Below are positions 55,698 to 64,000 of a stretch of DNA of 64,000 bases, piece after piece (position 1 is the stretch's first letter; each line of letters begins with the position of its first letter). Below the pieces are notes generated by a model, which was not told where the DNA came from, searched no databases, and worked only from the letters and a program-made list of their open reading frames with translations. The translations under genes were made by a program, and so were the position numbers. Location of the stretch: assembly GCF_000347035.1 (NCBI RefSeq), contig NZ_ANIJ01000015.1, positions 62,001 to 126,000 on the forward strand, given 5' to 3'. The DNA comes from Leptospira sp. B5-022 (GTDB lineage: Bacteria; Spirochaetota; Leptospiria; Leptospirales; Leptospiraceae).

Positions 55698-56225
55698 ATG
55701 GACGTTCAACTTACGAATCTAGTCTCATCAGCAGAGAAACTTCTCCGCGACAAGAGATCTTCCGTTCCAGGAAGAACGGGAGTACCCTCGGAAGCCCAGA
55801 ACGCAGCCGACAAAACCGAGTTTTCTAGCAGCTTGACCTCTAGATACTTGAAAGTTCAGGAAACCTTGGGAAATCTCCAAGAACAACTTTCCAAAGAACA
55901 AATGAAACTCGGAGTATTGAGCGAAGAGAATAACACACCTAAAGAGGATCTAATCAATATCCTTTTCGGTGAAACTCCTTTGTTCAGAGAATTGGTAGAA
56001 AATCCGAATCAGGATTTAAATCAATTGAGAGAAGAGGTCCGAGTCAAAAAGGACCAACTAATAGATTCTATCCGTAAATACGAAGTGGAATCCGAGAACG
56101 TACTCTCTGTCGGAATGCTTAAGAACCCTGAAAATTTCCGGAAATCGATCGAAAACCTTTCCGGCAAAGATATTCAGATGAAACAGCTCTCCGAGAAAAC
56201 TATAGAAAGACTGATCCAAGATTAA
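55698..56225 (+). CDS. Hypothetical coiled-coil protein, 175 aa
   Basis: Start set at the ATG at 55698 with AAAGGAGG at 55681-55688; the frame opens earlier at 55620 (26 more residues) but without a site. Soluble, no signal peptide. Strongly helical with several heptad-like segments (RYLKVQETLGNLQEQLSKEQ, LRDKRSSVPG, QLREEVRVKKDQLIDSIRKYE) and a conserved-looking centre FGETPLFRELVENPN. The size and helical hairpin resemble FlgN-type secretion chaperones, but no sequence signature is seen, and no flagellar genes are nearby. Function unknown. Confidence 0.7.
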   Translation: MDVQLTNLVSSAEKLLRDKRSSVPGRTGVPSEAQNAADKTEFSSSLTSRYLKVQETLGNLQEQLSKEQMKLGVLSEENNTPKEDLINILFGETPLFRELVENPNQDLNQLREEVRVKKDQLIDSIRKYEVESENVLSVGMLKNPENFRKSIENLSGKDIQMKQLSEKTIERLIQD

Positions 56226-56461
56226 GACTGAGGATCCCACAATCTAATATTTTAAATATACCCCTTAAACTGGGGATGGGACCCTCTTTATCTTTTCTCC
56301 TACACTTCCTCTTCATTCTAAATCGTAAAATTTGTAGAACAGGCTCTTATCCGATTTTGATAATCGAATCGCTCGCCTAATATTCTTAATACGAATTCTT
56401 TTCATCTTCAGATCGTTAAAAAGCTTGCGGCCTCTGCTTTCGAAACAATGCTTTGGCTGGA

Positions 56462-57538
56462 ATGGCGCTTAAATTCCGGATCTTATTACTTTTACTTCTA
56501 CCAACATTGTATCTTTCTTTGGTCGCTCAGACCTCGGACCCGTACCATTACGTGCTGATCACATCGGGAGTATTAAACGTTAGAGAAACTCCGGAAAACG
56601 GAAAGATCATCTTTACCTTAAACAGGGGAAATAAGGTCAAAATACTTCCGGATGAATCAAAAGGCCCGATCGATTGGACAAAGATCAAAACGGAAGACGG
56701 TCGAACCGGTTTCGTTTCTAGAAAATATTTAGGACTCACACCTCCGGATACCTTGGATGAGTATAAATTGATCGGATTCGTTTGGTCTGGATACGACCCA
56801 AAGGATCTACCTATCTTTGTTCCTCTGGCATTTTTCGGTCCAAGGGGTTGGCAAGAAGCAAAAGACGAATACGAATTCGATTATAAGTTCAGAAGCGGCG
56901 TGAATACTTCACTTCCTTCTTTCTCATTATTAGAAGGAGAAAAAGGTCCGTCTTTTTCCGCCACCTCTCCTACCACGTACGGATGCCAAGAATCCCCTGC
57001 ATTAAAAGTAAAACCTACTGGAGATGTGAAGGCCAAAAAAGATTGGTTGGTATACTCTCCGGATCTTGGACTACAATCCATTCCACTCCAAGAATTATCC
57101 AAAACGGATCCCGATTATATTCTTTTTAAAAATTTGGCGGAAACCACCTGGAAAGCCAGAGGGTATCCTGAAACGGAATGGCTTCATTCCACGATGGAGG
57201 AAGTGTATTCCTTCAAAAATAATAAAAAGGAAACATTTCTTTCCGGAAGGATCGCCTATCATAAGAAAGGTGCGGAAAGAAGATATCTTTACTTACTCGG
57301 ACGCAAATTCGGAACGGACAGGGTTCTGATCTCTTTTGAAAAATCCGAAAAACTGACGGAAGAATTGGGATTTTACGGCGGATCTTACCATTTGATCGGA
57401 GTGATCTACAGGGAGGAAGACCCCGTCCCTATATTATTATTCACTGATATCGGATACGATTCTTCCATTAAATCTTTATACGAATTGAAGAACGGGACCT
57501 TACAGTTATTATTAAGAGGAGCTGGAGACGCCTGTTAA
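56462..57538 (+). CDS. Exported SH3-domain protein
   Basis: 358 residues. Signal peptide about 1-23 (FRILLLLLLPTLYLSLVAQ). A bacterial SH3 domain follows (residues about 25-90: YHYVLITSGVLNVRETPENG then TLNRGNKVKILPD and GFVSRKYLG), a fold that usually binds peptidoglycan or other wall components. The remaining 260 residues are unique, with SGRIAYHKKGAERRYLYLLG. The start at a TTG (56453) would add three residues; the ATG is taken. Function unknown; periplasmic. Confidence 0.78.
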   Translation: MALKFRILLLLLLPTLYLSLVAQTSDPYHYVLITSGVLNVRETPENGKIIFTLNRGNKVKILPDESKGPIDWTKIKTEDGRTGFVSRKYLGLTPPDTLDEYKLIGFVWSGYDPKDLPIFVPLAFFGPRGWQEAKDEYEFDYKFRSGVNTSLPSFSLLEGEKGPSFSATSPTTYGCQESPALKVKPTGDVKAKKDWLVYSPDLGLQSIPLQELSKTDPDYILFKNLAETTWKARGYPETEWLHSTMEEVYSFKNNKKETFLSGRIAYHKKGAERRYLYLLGRKFGTDRVLISFEKSEKLTEELGFYGGSYHLIGVIYREEDPVPILLFTDIGYDSSIKSLYELKNGTLQLLLRGAGDAC

Positions 57539-57552
57539 TTTTGTCCTAGTCC

Positions 57553-57577
57553 CGCTGCTTGAAAAATCCAAGCAGCG
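57553..57577. terminator. Bidirectional hairpin between convergent genes
   Basis: CGCTGCTTG at 57553-57561 pairs with CAAGCAGCG at 57569-57577, 9 bp with a 7-base loop, between the SH3 gene and the OYE gene ends. There is no strong T-run on either side. Confidence 0.55.
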
Positions 57578-57590
57578 AAATCTGTTTAGA

Positions 57591-58694
57591 TTAAACCTGG
57601 GAAAGCGCTGCCACAGGATAATCGGTATACCCTTTTTCACCCGGGGTATAAAAGAGAGAAGCATCCGGTTCGGTAAGAGGGATACCTTTCTCCAATCGTT
57701 CCACTAAATCCGGATTCGAAATAAAGTTACGACCGAATGCGATCAGATCCGCATTTTTTTGTTTTAGATCATAATCCGCACGCTCCGGATCGTAACCGCC
57801 TGAAAGAATATAAGTCCCGTTCGGGTTTTGAGATTTATAAGATTCCCTGATCACGGCAACTGTGGAATCCTTCGGCGCAGGAGCTCCCATCGAAGAATGG
57901 TTCACAATGTGAATGTAAACTAATCCCAATTTTCCCAAAGAAGTAGCGAGATCTTTATACTGTTCTTCTATTTCATTATGAATTTCTAAATCGTTGAATA
58001 CGCCGTAAGGAGAAAGTCTGATCCCCACTTTTTCCGCACCAATCGCTTCCACAACCGCTGTGGCGACCTCTAAAGCGAATCTGTTCCTTTTTTTCCAATC
58101 TCCGCCATATTCATCGTTTCTATAATTTGCGCTTGGATGTAAAAATTGTTCTATCAGGTATCCGTTAGCGCCATGAAGTTCCACTCCATCAAATCCGGCT
58201 TTGATCGCGTTTTCTGCCGCATTCACATATTCTCGGATCGCCACTTGAATATCTTTTGGATTCATTTCTCGCGGGGGAGAATAAGGTTGGTTACCTTCCG
58301 CATCCGTCCACACCGTTCCTTTCAATCCGATCGCAGAAGGTCCTACTAATTCCGCACCTTCGGGTAAGTTCAAATTATTCCCTACTCTTCCTGAGTGCAT
58401 GAGCTGGACAAATATTCTACCATGCGTTGTATGCACTGCATCCGTTACCTTCTTCCAACCCTGGACCTGTTCTTCCGAAAAAATTCCCGGGATCCTTGCA
58501 TATCCTAAACCATTGGGAGAAGGAGAAACACCCTCTGTAATTAGTAAACCCGCTGCGGCCCTTTGGGAATAGTACGCTGCCATTAGATCGTTTGGAATAT
58601 TGCCGATGGCTCTAGATCGGGTCATTGGAGCCATAACAGCTCTATTTTTTAGCTTATTCTTTCCTAATGTATATTCGGTAAATAATAGATTCAT
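57591..58694 (-). CDS. Old yellow enzyme / NADH:flavin oxidoreductase (alkene reductase)
   Basis: 367 residues. FMN barrel of the OYE family, NemA/xenobiotic-reductase class: MAPMTRSRA near residue 21-29, Gln97-Leu-Met-His100 (FVQLMHSGRVG), and the substrate-anchoring His174-x2-Asn177 with Tyr179 in ELHGANGYLIEQF. It reduces activated C=C bonds in enones, maleimides and nitro compounds with NAD(P)H. Soluble. AAGAAA before the ATG gives a weak site. Alone on the minus strand. Confidence 0.92.
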   Translation of the reverse strand: MNLLFTEYTLGKNKLKNRAVMAPMTRSRAIGNIPNDLMAAYYSQRAAAGLLITEGVSPSPNGLGYARIPGIFSEEQVQGWKKVTDAVHTTHGRIFVQLMHSGRVGNNLNLPEGAELVGPSAIGLKGTVWTDAEGNQPYSPPREMNPKDIQVAIREYVNAAENAIKAGFDGVELHGANGYLIEQFLHPSANYRNDEYGGDWKKRNRFALEVATAVVEAIGAEKVGIRLSPYGVFNDLEIHNEIEEQYKDLATSLGKLGLVYIHIVNHSSMGAPAPKDSTVAVIRESYKSQNPNGTYILSGGYDPERADYDLKQKNADLIAFGRNFISNPDLVERLEKGIPLTEPDASLFYTPGEKGYTDYPVAALSQV

Positions 58695-58828
58695 TTCTTT
58701 CCTCGGATCTTAGACGAAGAAATGCTTCATGATTGAACCTTTTTTACGTAAAGTGATTCAGAAAACCTATGTAGAAATAGCAGGATATTCCGTAGACCCA
58801 AGTTCGGGTTATTGGCCGTCAGTACGGA

Positions 58829-59953
58829 TTAAGGACCCAGCAAATCTACAGTATCTTTGTAAAACTGTTTCATTCTTTGGTAAGCGGTATCGGTGAGTTT
58901 TCTTTCCTGGTCGTTATTCAGGTATTTTTTAACGGGCAGTAATCTGAACTGAGCCTTGGATCCTGTCCTATCTATATAAACCCAAACAGGCTCATACGCT
59001 ATATCAAATATATTTAATTTATCATTCTCTTTAGATAAGGAGAATTTGAGGATAATTCCTCCGTCCACATAACGTCTATCCTGCCCGGAAATAAAGTTAC
59101 CTAAAGAATAAATGTAAAATCTTTCCTTAAAGACACCAAATCTGTCTTTAATCGTCTTTTTTCCGAACTTTTGAAGAGTATGAGGATGCCCGCCCAATAC
59201 GATATCCGCACCGGAAGAAAATGCATGGTCGACCATTTCTACTTGGAATGGATCCGGTTGGTGCAGATATTCCGTTCCGTAATGATACATTACGATAATT
59301 GCATCCGGCTTGGATTTTCTCGCTAATGCGATATCGGAAGCAATTTGGTCTTTATCTATCAGATTAATCACCGTGCCCGCGGGTATTTCCAGACCATTGG
59401 TCCCATACGTATAATCTAAAAACGCAAGATTCAGATTTCCGACAGGGACGAACAATATTCTATTTTTCTCATATTCTTCTTTGTCTTTGTAGGTCCCCAA
59501 ATGTTTTAGACCCAATTGGTCCAGTACGGAAAGAGTTCTTACGACTCCTAACTTTCCTTTATCGCAAGAATGATTATTGGCAGTGGATAGAACATCAAAG
59601 CCGATATCTTTGATCGCTTTGGCAAGAGAATCCGGTGCACCGAACTGAGGATAACCTGTATACTGTTTTGGATCTCCAGGAAGGGTTGTCTCCAAATTGC
59701 CGACGGCAAGATCCGCTTCCGAGATCATGGAAGAAACCTCTTGGAATACTTCATCGAATTTCCAACAATCACATTCTTTATCGTATGCGGTATCGATCTG
59801 AGTTTGATGAGACATTATATCTCCCACCGCAACAATTCGGACGGATTCGGCGGAAGGGCCTGTCTTTACATTTTGAGATGAACAAGGAATTGTAAAAAAT
59901 ACTAGACCGAAACAAAGGGTAAAATTTCGGATCATATTAGGACTTTTGAACAT
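58829..59953 (-). CDS. CapA-type metallophosphatase, exported
   Basis: 374 residues. Signal sequence with a possible lipobox (FFTIPC, Cys24). The PGA_cap domain is clear: VRIVAVGDIMSHQTQIDTA, ADLAVGNLETTLPGD (metal-binding NLE), STANNHSCDKGKLGVVRTL (NNH) and VLGGHPHTLQKF (GGHPH). CapA/PgsA relatives act in poly-gamma-glutamate or capsule-related processes; in other cases they are uncharacterised phosphatases. The start is fixed by AGGAG 8 bases before the ATG. It starts 20 bases after the upstream lipoprotein gene and is co-transcribed with it. Confidence 0.88.
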   Translation of the reverse strand: MFKSPNMIRNFTLCFGLVFFTIPCSSQNVKTGPSAESVRIVAVGDIMSHQTQIDTAYDKECDCWKFDEVFQEVSSMISEADLAVGNLETTLPGDPKQYTGYPQFGAPDSLAKAIKDIGFDVLSTANNHSCDKGKLGVVRTLSVLDQLGLKHLGTYKDKEEYEKNRILFVPVGNLNLAFLDYTYGTNGLEIPAGTVINLIDKDQIASDIALARKSKPDAIIVMYHYGTEYLHQPDPFQVEMVDHAFSSGADIVLGGHPHTLQKFGKKTIKDRFGVFKERFYIYSLGNFISGQDRRYVDGGIILKFSLSKENDKLNIFDIAYEPVWVYIDRTGSKAQFRLLPVKKYLNNDQERKLTDTAYQRMKQFYKDTVDLLGP

Positions 59954-59973
59954 CTTCCGAACTCCTGTTCAGA

Positions 59974-61101
59974 TTATCTCTTGGGAGTAACGTTATCCGA
60001 GTCTTTTACAACCGGAGAATTCGTAGTCTCCGGAGGTAAAGCTTCGATCAACGAAAATCCTTTTACGATCGGTTTACGATTCCGAAGTAATATCGTGGTA
60101 TACAGAAGATTCTGTTTAGTCAGCCAGACTTTCAAATTATCTAAAGATTGGATATTATAATGAAAAGGAAACTCTCTTGGGAACATTTCCCCATCCGGAA
60201 ATCCGTATACCTTTGCCCCTTTTGTAACGGTACGGATCACTATACTTTTAGGATCTCCATAAAGATTCAGGAAATTTTTTCTCATTCCTTCCGGATATCT
60301 AAAATATTCTTCCGCATTAGAAGTATATAAAATACGGATCGGGATCTCCAGTTCTTTTGCTTTTTCCGAGATGGAATTGATGGTCTTATCCCCCAACAAA
60401 TTCCCATCGATCGCAATTATCTTTCCGTCCAGAACGAGATTTCTCAAGAACTCATAGTCTTTCGTATCGTTATGAAAAGAGGTAAACTCCGGATACACTT
60501 TAGAGATCTTATGTAAATCCCCTAATCGTTGCGGAACAGCGCCTTTTCTAAGAGCGATTTGATATGACTTTAGAATTACTTGATATTCCGGATCATTCGA
60601 AAATCTTTTTTCAATGATAGGAAGGACATCGTTCTTATTCTTAGGATCCCATAACTTTTCATATTCCGGATAAGTAGGAGAAATTTCTATAAAATGAAGG
60701 TGAAGCCGATTGATGGAAACAGTGACAGGGTCGAAATCAAAAAGATAGGCGAACTCGCTTCTTGCCCAGGCGATCAATGTTAAATTCTGATCGGTCCCGA
60801 CTCCCATATATCCGCCGCCTAAACCCACAACCCTGGATTTAAACAGATCCAATCTTCTCTCATTAGAAGAAGGATAATGTTCCGCATGAAGATGGCGGTC
60901 AGCGGGAGGAGTATCGATTGCTGAAAGTTGTAAACCGTCTCTAGTTAAAGAAGCCTTTTTTCCGAAAACGGAATGATCTGCCTGACCTTGACCGGAAGAA
61001 CAATCTGTAAGATAAAAAGCGAAACAAATGAATAAAACCGTTAAGAATGGATTTTTTTTATTTTTGTGTAAAACGACCGTTTTAGGTCCTTTTTCTCTCA
61101 T
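59974..61101 (-). CDS. Hypothetical lipoprotein, about 375 aa, partner of CapA-type protein
   Basis: Start at 61101 with AGGAATTTC before ATG; an upstream start at 61128 would add nine residues. Hydrophobic segment then YLTDC lipobox (Cys34). The body contains SRVVGLGGGYMGVGTDQNLT and WARSEFAYLFDFDPVTVSIN, followed by NRLHLHFIEISP. This block looks like a Rossmann/methyltransferase-type nucleotide-binding loop but is on a lipoprotein exposed outside the cytoplasm, so any enzymatic reading is speculative. Function unknown; operon with the CapA-type gene downstream. Confidence 0.7.
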   Translation of the reverse strand: MREKGPKTVVLHKNKKNPFLTVLFICFAFYLTDCSSGQGQADHSVFGKKASLTRDGLQLSAIDTPPADRHLHAEHYPSSNERRLDLFKSRVVGLGGGYMGVGTDQNLTLIAWARSEFAYLFDFDPVTVSINRLHLHFIEISPTYPEYEKLWDPKNKNDVLPIIEKRFSNDPEYQVILKSYQIALRKGAVPQRLGDLHKISKVYPEFTSFHNDTKDYEFLRNLVLDGKIIAIDGNLLGDKTINSISEKAKELEIPIRILYTSNAEEYFRYPEGMRKNFLNLYGDPKSIVIRTVTKGAKVYGFPDGEMFPREFPFHYNIQSLDNLKVWLTKQNLLYTTILLRNRKPIVKGFSLIEALPPETTNSPVVKDSDNVTPKR

Positions 61102-61200
61102 GAAATTCCTGCATCCCCGGGCGCTCAATACCCTTGCAGACAGAACTTATAAAACGGCTTTTATACGGGAAGAACTTTACGAGGCTATGGTATTGATAGA

Positions 61201-61224
61201 TCGGCGAGTTAGTAGCCTCGCCGA
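61201..61224 (-). terminator. Hairpin after outer-membrane protein gene
   Basis: TCGGCGAG and CTCGCCGA form a perfect 8-bp stem with an 8-base loop, 13 bases beyond the stop of the upstream minus-strand gene. No T-run. Confidence 0.5.
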
Positions 61225-61236
61225 AAAGCAAAAAGA

Positions 61237-62004
61237 TTAGAGATACAATCCAAATCCAAAAGTCGCTTTTGGACCATGCATTTGTAAAGAATCCTGGATC
61301 TCTGTATATTTGAACCAATAATTAGTGTATTCAGCTTCAAAGAAACTATAAAGAGCACCCATATTGACTTTTACCCCTAAACGTCCGAATACTTTTCCTG
61401 CATAACAATTATGAGCACAACCACCGAGTCCTAATCCTAACATAAAATATGGATCTACAGTTTTTCTAGGATTCATATGGAAATTGATCCCGAAGTCCAG
61501 GGTCGTGGAATTTACACTCATCTTTTCCGTAGTCGGAGCTGATAGGATAGACGATATAATAATTGGATCAGAAGGGATCGATCCGTTGGAAATTCCTTGG
61601 ATCAAATATAAATTGGCAGTATCGTTTCTAGGAAAAGTCAATTGAACTATATCGGAAGATAACCCGAATACGAACCCGATTATGTTCGGAGCATATTCCG
61701 CATAAAATCTAGTGCTATATACATCGCCCTTTGGGGCTGGTGTCGGCCTAGACATCAAATATAAAAGCGCCGGATCTATTGTACCTCCGCCAAAAAGGAT
61801 ACTGGGAAGTGCAGCGGCATTAGGGTTTCCAAACCATCCAAGGTTTTGTACGTTTGCATTTCCATATCCGATACCATATTGAACGGACCAATTGCTATTA
61901 TTCTGATTCCCAGCCTCCCTATTGTCGGCACTTGCACTTGTTGAGGAAACAAGTATAACTAATATACATAATACGCTGATTTTTTTTCCGATTAAATTTT
62001 TCAT
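61237..62004 (-). CDS. Outer-membrane beta-barrel-like protein, 255 aa
   Basis: Start at 62004 with AGGAGAAAG before ATG (better than a site at 62037). Signal peptide about 1-27. The mature part is Asn, Gly and Ser rich with alternating strands ending in FGRLGVKVNMGALYSFFEAE then YTNYWFKY and GFGLYL, the C-terminal aromatic ending typical of beta-barrels. Two Cys near the end (GGCAHNCYAGK) could form a disulfide. Exposed surface protein of unknown function. Confidence 0.72.
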   Translation of the reverse strand: MKNLIGKKISVLCILVILVSSTSASADNREAGNQNNSNWSVQYGIGYGNANVQNLGWFGNPNAAALPSILFGGGTIDPALLYLMSRPTPAPKGDVYSTRFYAEYAPNIIGFVFGLSSDIVQLTFPRNDTANLYLIQGISNGSIPSDPIIISSILSAPTTEKMSVNSTTLDFGINFHMNPRKTVDPYFMLGLGLGGCAHNCYAGKVFGRLGVKVNMGALYSFFEAEYTNYWFKYTEIQDSLQMHGPKATFGFGLYL

Positions 62005-62157
62005 TCTTTCTCCTAGATAAACCATCTTCATTGGCATCTACCACAATATTATCATAATGTGAATATAAAGTTTATCCAATATTGGAGAAAGAAAGACAAT
62101 GTTAGGCGGACCCTATACGTTTTTACGCCTAATCTTTACTCTTAGAGAAGGATTTTT

Positions 62158-62193
62158 AAGAAAACCTTACCCCATTTTGGGTAAGATTTTCTT
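62158..62193 (-). terminator. Terminator after acyl-CoA dehydrogenase
   Basis: AAGAAAACCTTACCC at 62158-62172 and GGGTAAGATTTTCTT at 62179-62193 pair over 15 bp with one mismatch; A- and T-rich flanks make it work on both strands. It lies 5 bases from the dehydrogenase stop. Confidence 0.8.
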
Positions 62194-62197
62194 AAAA

Positions 62198-63379
62198 TTA
62201 GGAAGTCGTGTATAACTTCTTCAAATCTGCAGCTATGTTCTTTTGCATTGCTTCGTTTGTTCCACCTCCGATAGAAAGTAAGATGGCATCTCTATGTAAT
62301 CTTTCTACCGGATATTCTCTACAATAACCGTAACCGCCCAATACTTGGATTGCGTTCCTGGAAACTCTTTCCGCCATTTGGGTAGAAACCAATTTTGCAG
62401 ATGCGGCCCCAAGCGAGTTACGATTTTCAGGATGGATCTTAGAAGCTACATCATACACCAATGCTCTTGCAGCTTGGTAATCCGCATAAGATTCAGCGAT
62501 CAATCTTTGGATTTGTCCGAATTCTATTAACTTCTTATCGAAGGCTTCTCTATGGAGAATGGAATATTCGCACATAACGTCTATACAACGTTTTGCGATT
62601 CCTAAAGATTGAGCTGCAAGAGTCACTCTTTCAATCTCCAGGTTTCTCATCATGTGAGTTAAGGCACCATCCTCGGAGCCGATCAAATTTTCCGCGGGAA
62701 CCTCTAAGTTCTCGAAGATCAGTTGGGTGGTGGGAGAAGACCTCATCCCCATCTTCTCCTCTTTTTTGCCGAAACTGAATCCAGGATAAGAACTCTCTAC
62801 AATAAAGGAAGTGGTTCTGCGAGAATCCTTGCTGGTTTTTGCATATACTAAAAAGACCTGACCTACAATCCCGTTTGTGATAAATTGTTTTCGACCGTTT
62901 AATATAAATTTATCACCTTTACGAGTCGCAACAGTTCCCATTCCAAGAACGTCTGTCCCTGCTCCGGGTTCTGTCATTCCCATTCCCCCGATCCATTCTC
63001 CGGAGAGAACCTTAGGCATATACTTCGCTCTTTGAGCAGGATTCCCACTATGATAGAAATTGTTTACGAAAAGTACTTCATGAGCTAAATATGATAGAGT
63101 AAATCCTGGATCATAAGCGGAAAATTCCTCGTGGATGATCACACTTGCCACAGGATCAAGCCCCATCCCTCCATCCTCCTGCGGAACAGTGACTCCGAAT
63201 ATTCCTAATTCGGCTCCCAACCTGCGAAAGAGATCCTTATTAAAGGACTCTTCATCATCATGATCCTTTGCTTGTTCGTCCAGATTCTCTTTTGCGAAAG
63301 CGCTTACATTTTCCCTCAAAGAAAGATGATCGTCGGTTGGATTATAAAGATCTATTTTTTTTTCTTGGATTCCCTTCAT
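62198..63379 (-). CDS. Acyl-CoA dehydrogenase, isovaleryl-CoA-dehydrogenase-like
   Basis: 393 residues, standard length. GGMGMTEPGAGTDVLGMGTV and LNGRKQFITNG are the FAD-binding blocks. The catalytic base appears to be Glu250 in MRNLEIERVTLAAQS, matching the isovaleryl-CoA dehydrogenase position, because the usual C-terminal site (YEGT) reads SIGGGTNEAM here with Gly in place of Glu. The substrate is therefore likely a branched short-chain acyl-CoA such as isovaleryl-CoA from leucine. Not linked to the FadH-type operon; alone on the minus strand. Confidence 0.88.
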   Translation of the reverse strand: MKGIQEKKIDLYNPTDDHLSLRENVSAFAKENLDEQAKDHDDEESFNKDLFRRLGAELGIFGVTVPQEDGGMGLDPVASVIIHEEFSAYDPGFTLSYLAHEVLFVNNFYHSGNPAQRAKYMPKVLSGEWIGGMGMTEPGAGTDVLGMGTVATRKGDKFILNGRKQFITNGIVGQVFLVYAKTSKDSRRTTSFIVESSYPGFSFGKKEEKMGMRSSPTTQLIFENLEVPAENLIGSEDGALTHMMRNLEIERVTLAAQSLGIAKRCIDVMCEYSILHREAFDKKLIEFGQIQRLIAESYADYQAARALVYDVASKIHPENRNSLGAASAKLVSTQMAERVSRNAIQVLGGYGYCREYPVERLHRDAILLSIGGGTNEAMQKNIAADLKKLYTTS

Positions 63380-63615
63380 TCTAATGCCCTATTCGGTTTC
63401 AACTTAAGTATTTTGGACCCGTTGTAAATTGCAACCGAGTTACTGATCTCTTCCTAATAGGGTCGGAGTAGATTCTCCTTCTTTTTTTGATTTTTTGGAA
63501 ATAACCCCATCATTTTTCCGTTGTCTATTTCGTGAAAACATTCACTAAGACCTAAATTTGATCTACAAATACAAGCTTTACAAATCAAGGATACGATATT
63601 ATTACGTATTAGGCA

Positions 63616-64000
63616 GTGGTTTCCTTGGTAAATTTCTTATTTTTTTTAGGCATCCTCCTAAATACGTATTTTATATCGGTCATCCTCCATAAAAAAGGAA
63701 TTTCACAACCCTTATCCAGAAACTTAGTCTCCTTTACCCTCTCTATTTTAATAGCCGGGTCAATCGCTCTTCTATTAGTTTCCTTCGAGTCTTACAAAAT
63801 CCTCCCCGTAGTTTTCATTCAACTTTTAGTCGCCGGATCATTCTTAGCTTACATACTCGTTCGCAAGGTTGATCCAATATTGAGTCCACTCTCCGGTAGG
63901 AACAACTCCGGAAATTTATTTACTTACATCATTCTTACTTTGCTGCTCGTAAGTGCTGGAGCAATGTATTCCCTTTTTCCGATAGAGTATATTAAAGGAG
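63616..64000 (+). CDS. Integral membrane protein, 5' part, cut by window edge
   Basis: GTG start (or TTG at 63625) after an in-frame stop at 63610-63612; the frame stays open to the window end for 128 codons. Four hydrophobic spans are visible: LVNFLFFLGILLNTYFISVI (about 4-26), SFTLSILIAGSIALLLVSF, ILPVVFIQLLVAGSFLAYIL, and LFTYIILTLLLVSAGAMYSL. There is no recognisable family in this part; it could be the membrane module of a sensor kinase or a cyclase. Divergent from the acyl-CoA dehydrogenase, sharing a 236-bp gap. Confidence 0.6.
   Translation, partial: MVSLVNFLFFLGILLNTYFISVILHKKGISQPLSRNLVSFTLSILIAGSIALLLVSFESYKILPVVFIQLLVAGSFLAYILVRKVDPILSPLSGRNNSGNLFTYIILTLLLVSAGAMYSLFPIEYIKG

Noticed and set aside
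61028..61240. 70-codon plus-strand frame opposite the lipoprotein start
   Set aside because: It is antisense to a lipoprotein with a good start and covers the upstream terminator hairpin; no independent signals.

Overview
The window reads as a chromosomal segment of a Leptospira-like spirochaete. The evidence is internal: spirochaetal-style lipoproteins, an LEA-type-2 lipoprotein, an OmpA/PD40 protein, an LptF/LptG-type permease, msbA-lpxK, many TTG starts, moderate-to-low GC by eye, and stretches of structured intergenic repeats of the kind seen in leptospires. I could not run a search, so genus is an inference and species is not assigned. I saw no tRNA, rRNA, IS element, prophage or CRISPR array.

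Layout. 1-6.8 kb: the 3' end of a DegT-family sugar aminotransferase homologue whose Schiff-base lysine position is tyrosine, a repeat-rich gap, a stand-alone RND pump, and an LEA-14-like lipoprotein. 6.4-11 kb: a minus-strand gene fusing a polyprenyl-phosphate sugar phosphotransferase to a four-helix di-iron ferritin-like domain, plus a small partner, divergent from a response regulator/histidine kinase pair; a strong palindrome and promoter sit between them. 11-17.3 kb: lipid or ketone oxidation genes: a Baeyer-Villiger-type flavin monooxygenase, a TetR regulator, and a divergent FadH-like reductase/acyl-CoA dehydrogenase operon with two matched operators 42 bp apart. 17.3-28.5 kb: PiT-like transporter, OlsB-like acyltransferase, PilZ protein, hydrolase, exported aldo/keto reductase, a glycosyltransferase translationally coupled to polA, then a class II glutamine amidotransferase followed immediately by a bacterial cereblon-like CULT-domain protein. 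28.6-37.6 kb: glycosyltransferase, HxlR regulator/SDR pair with palindromic operators, DoxX and CPBP membrane proteins, OmpA/PD40 protein, FAD protein and methyltransferase.

37.8-55.5 kb is an envelope block: a bifunctional class A penicillin-binding protein, an extracellular solute-binding lipoprotein, msbA-lpxK (lipid A kinase and flippase), three tandem paralogous outer-membrane barrel proteins each with the same small N-terminal domain, an E1-like ThiF/MoeB enzyme with a HEAT-repeat exported protein, an LptF/G-type permease, and a MacB-like ATPase-permease-adaptor operon. 55.6-64 kb: coiled-coil and SH3 proteins, an old yellow enzyme, CapA-type phosphatase with an unknown lipoprotein, an outer-membrane protein, an isovaleryl-CoA-type acyl-CoA dehydrogenase, and the 5' end of a membrane protein cut by the window edge.

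The most unusual items are the sugar-transferase/ferritin-like fusion, the CULT protein with an exact tri-Trp and zinc-cysteine spacing match to cereblon, the DegT homologue lacking its lysine, the tandem barrel paralogues, and a cloverleaf-like intergenic element at about 31.3 kb.
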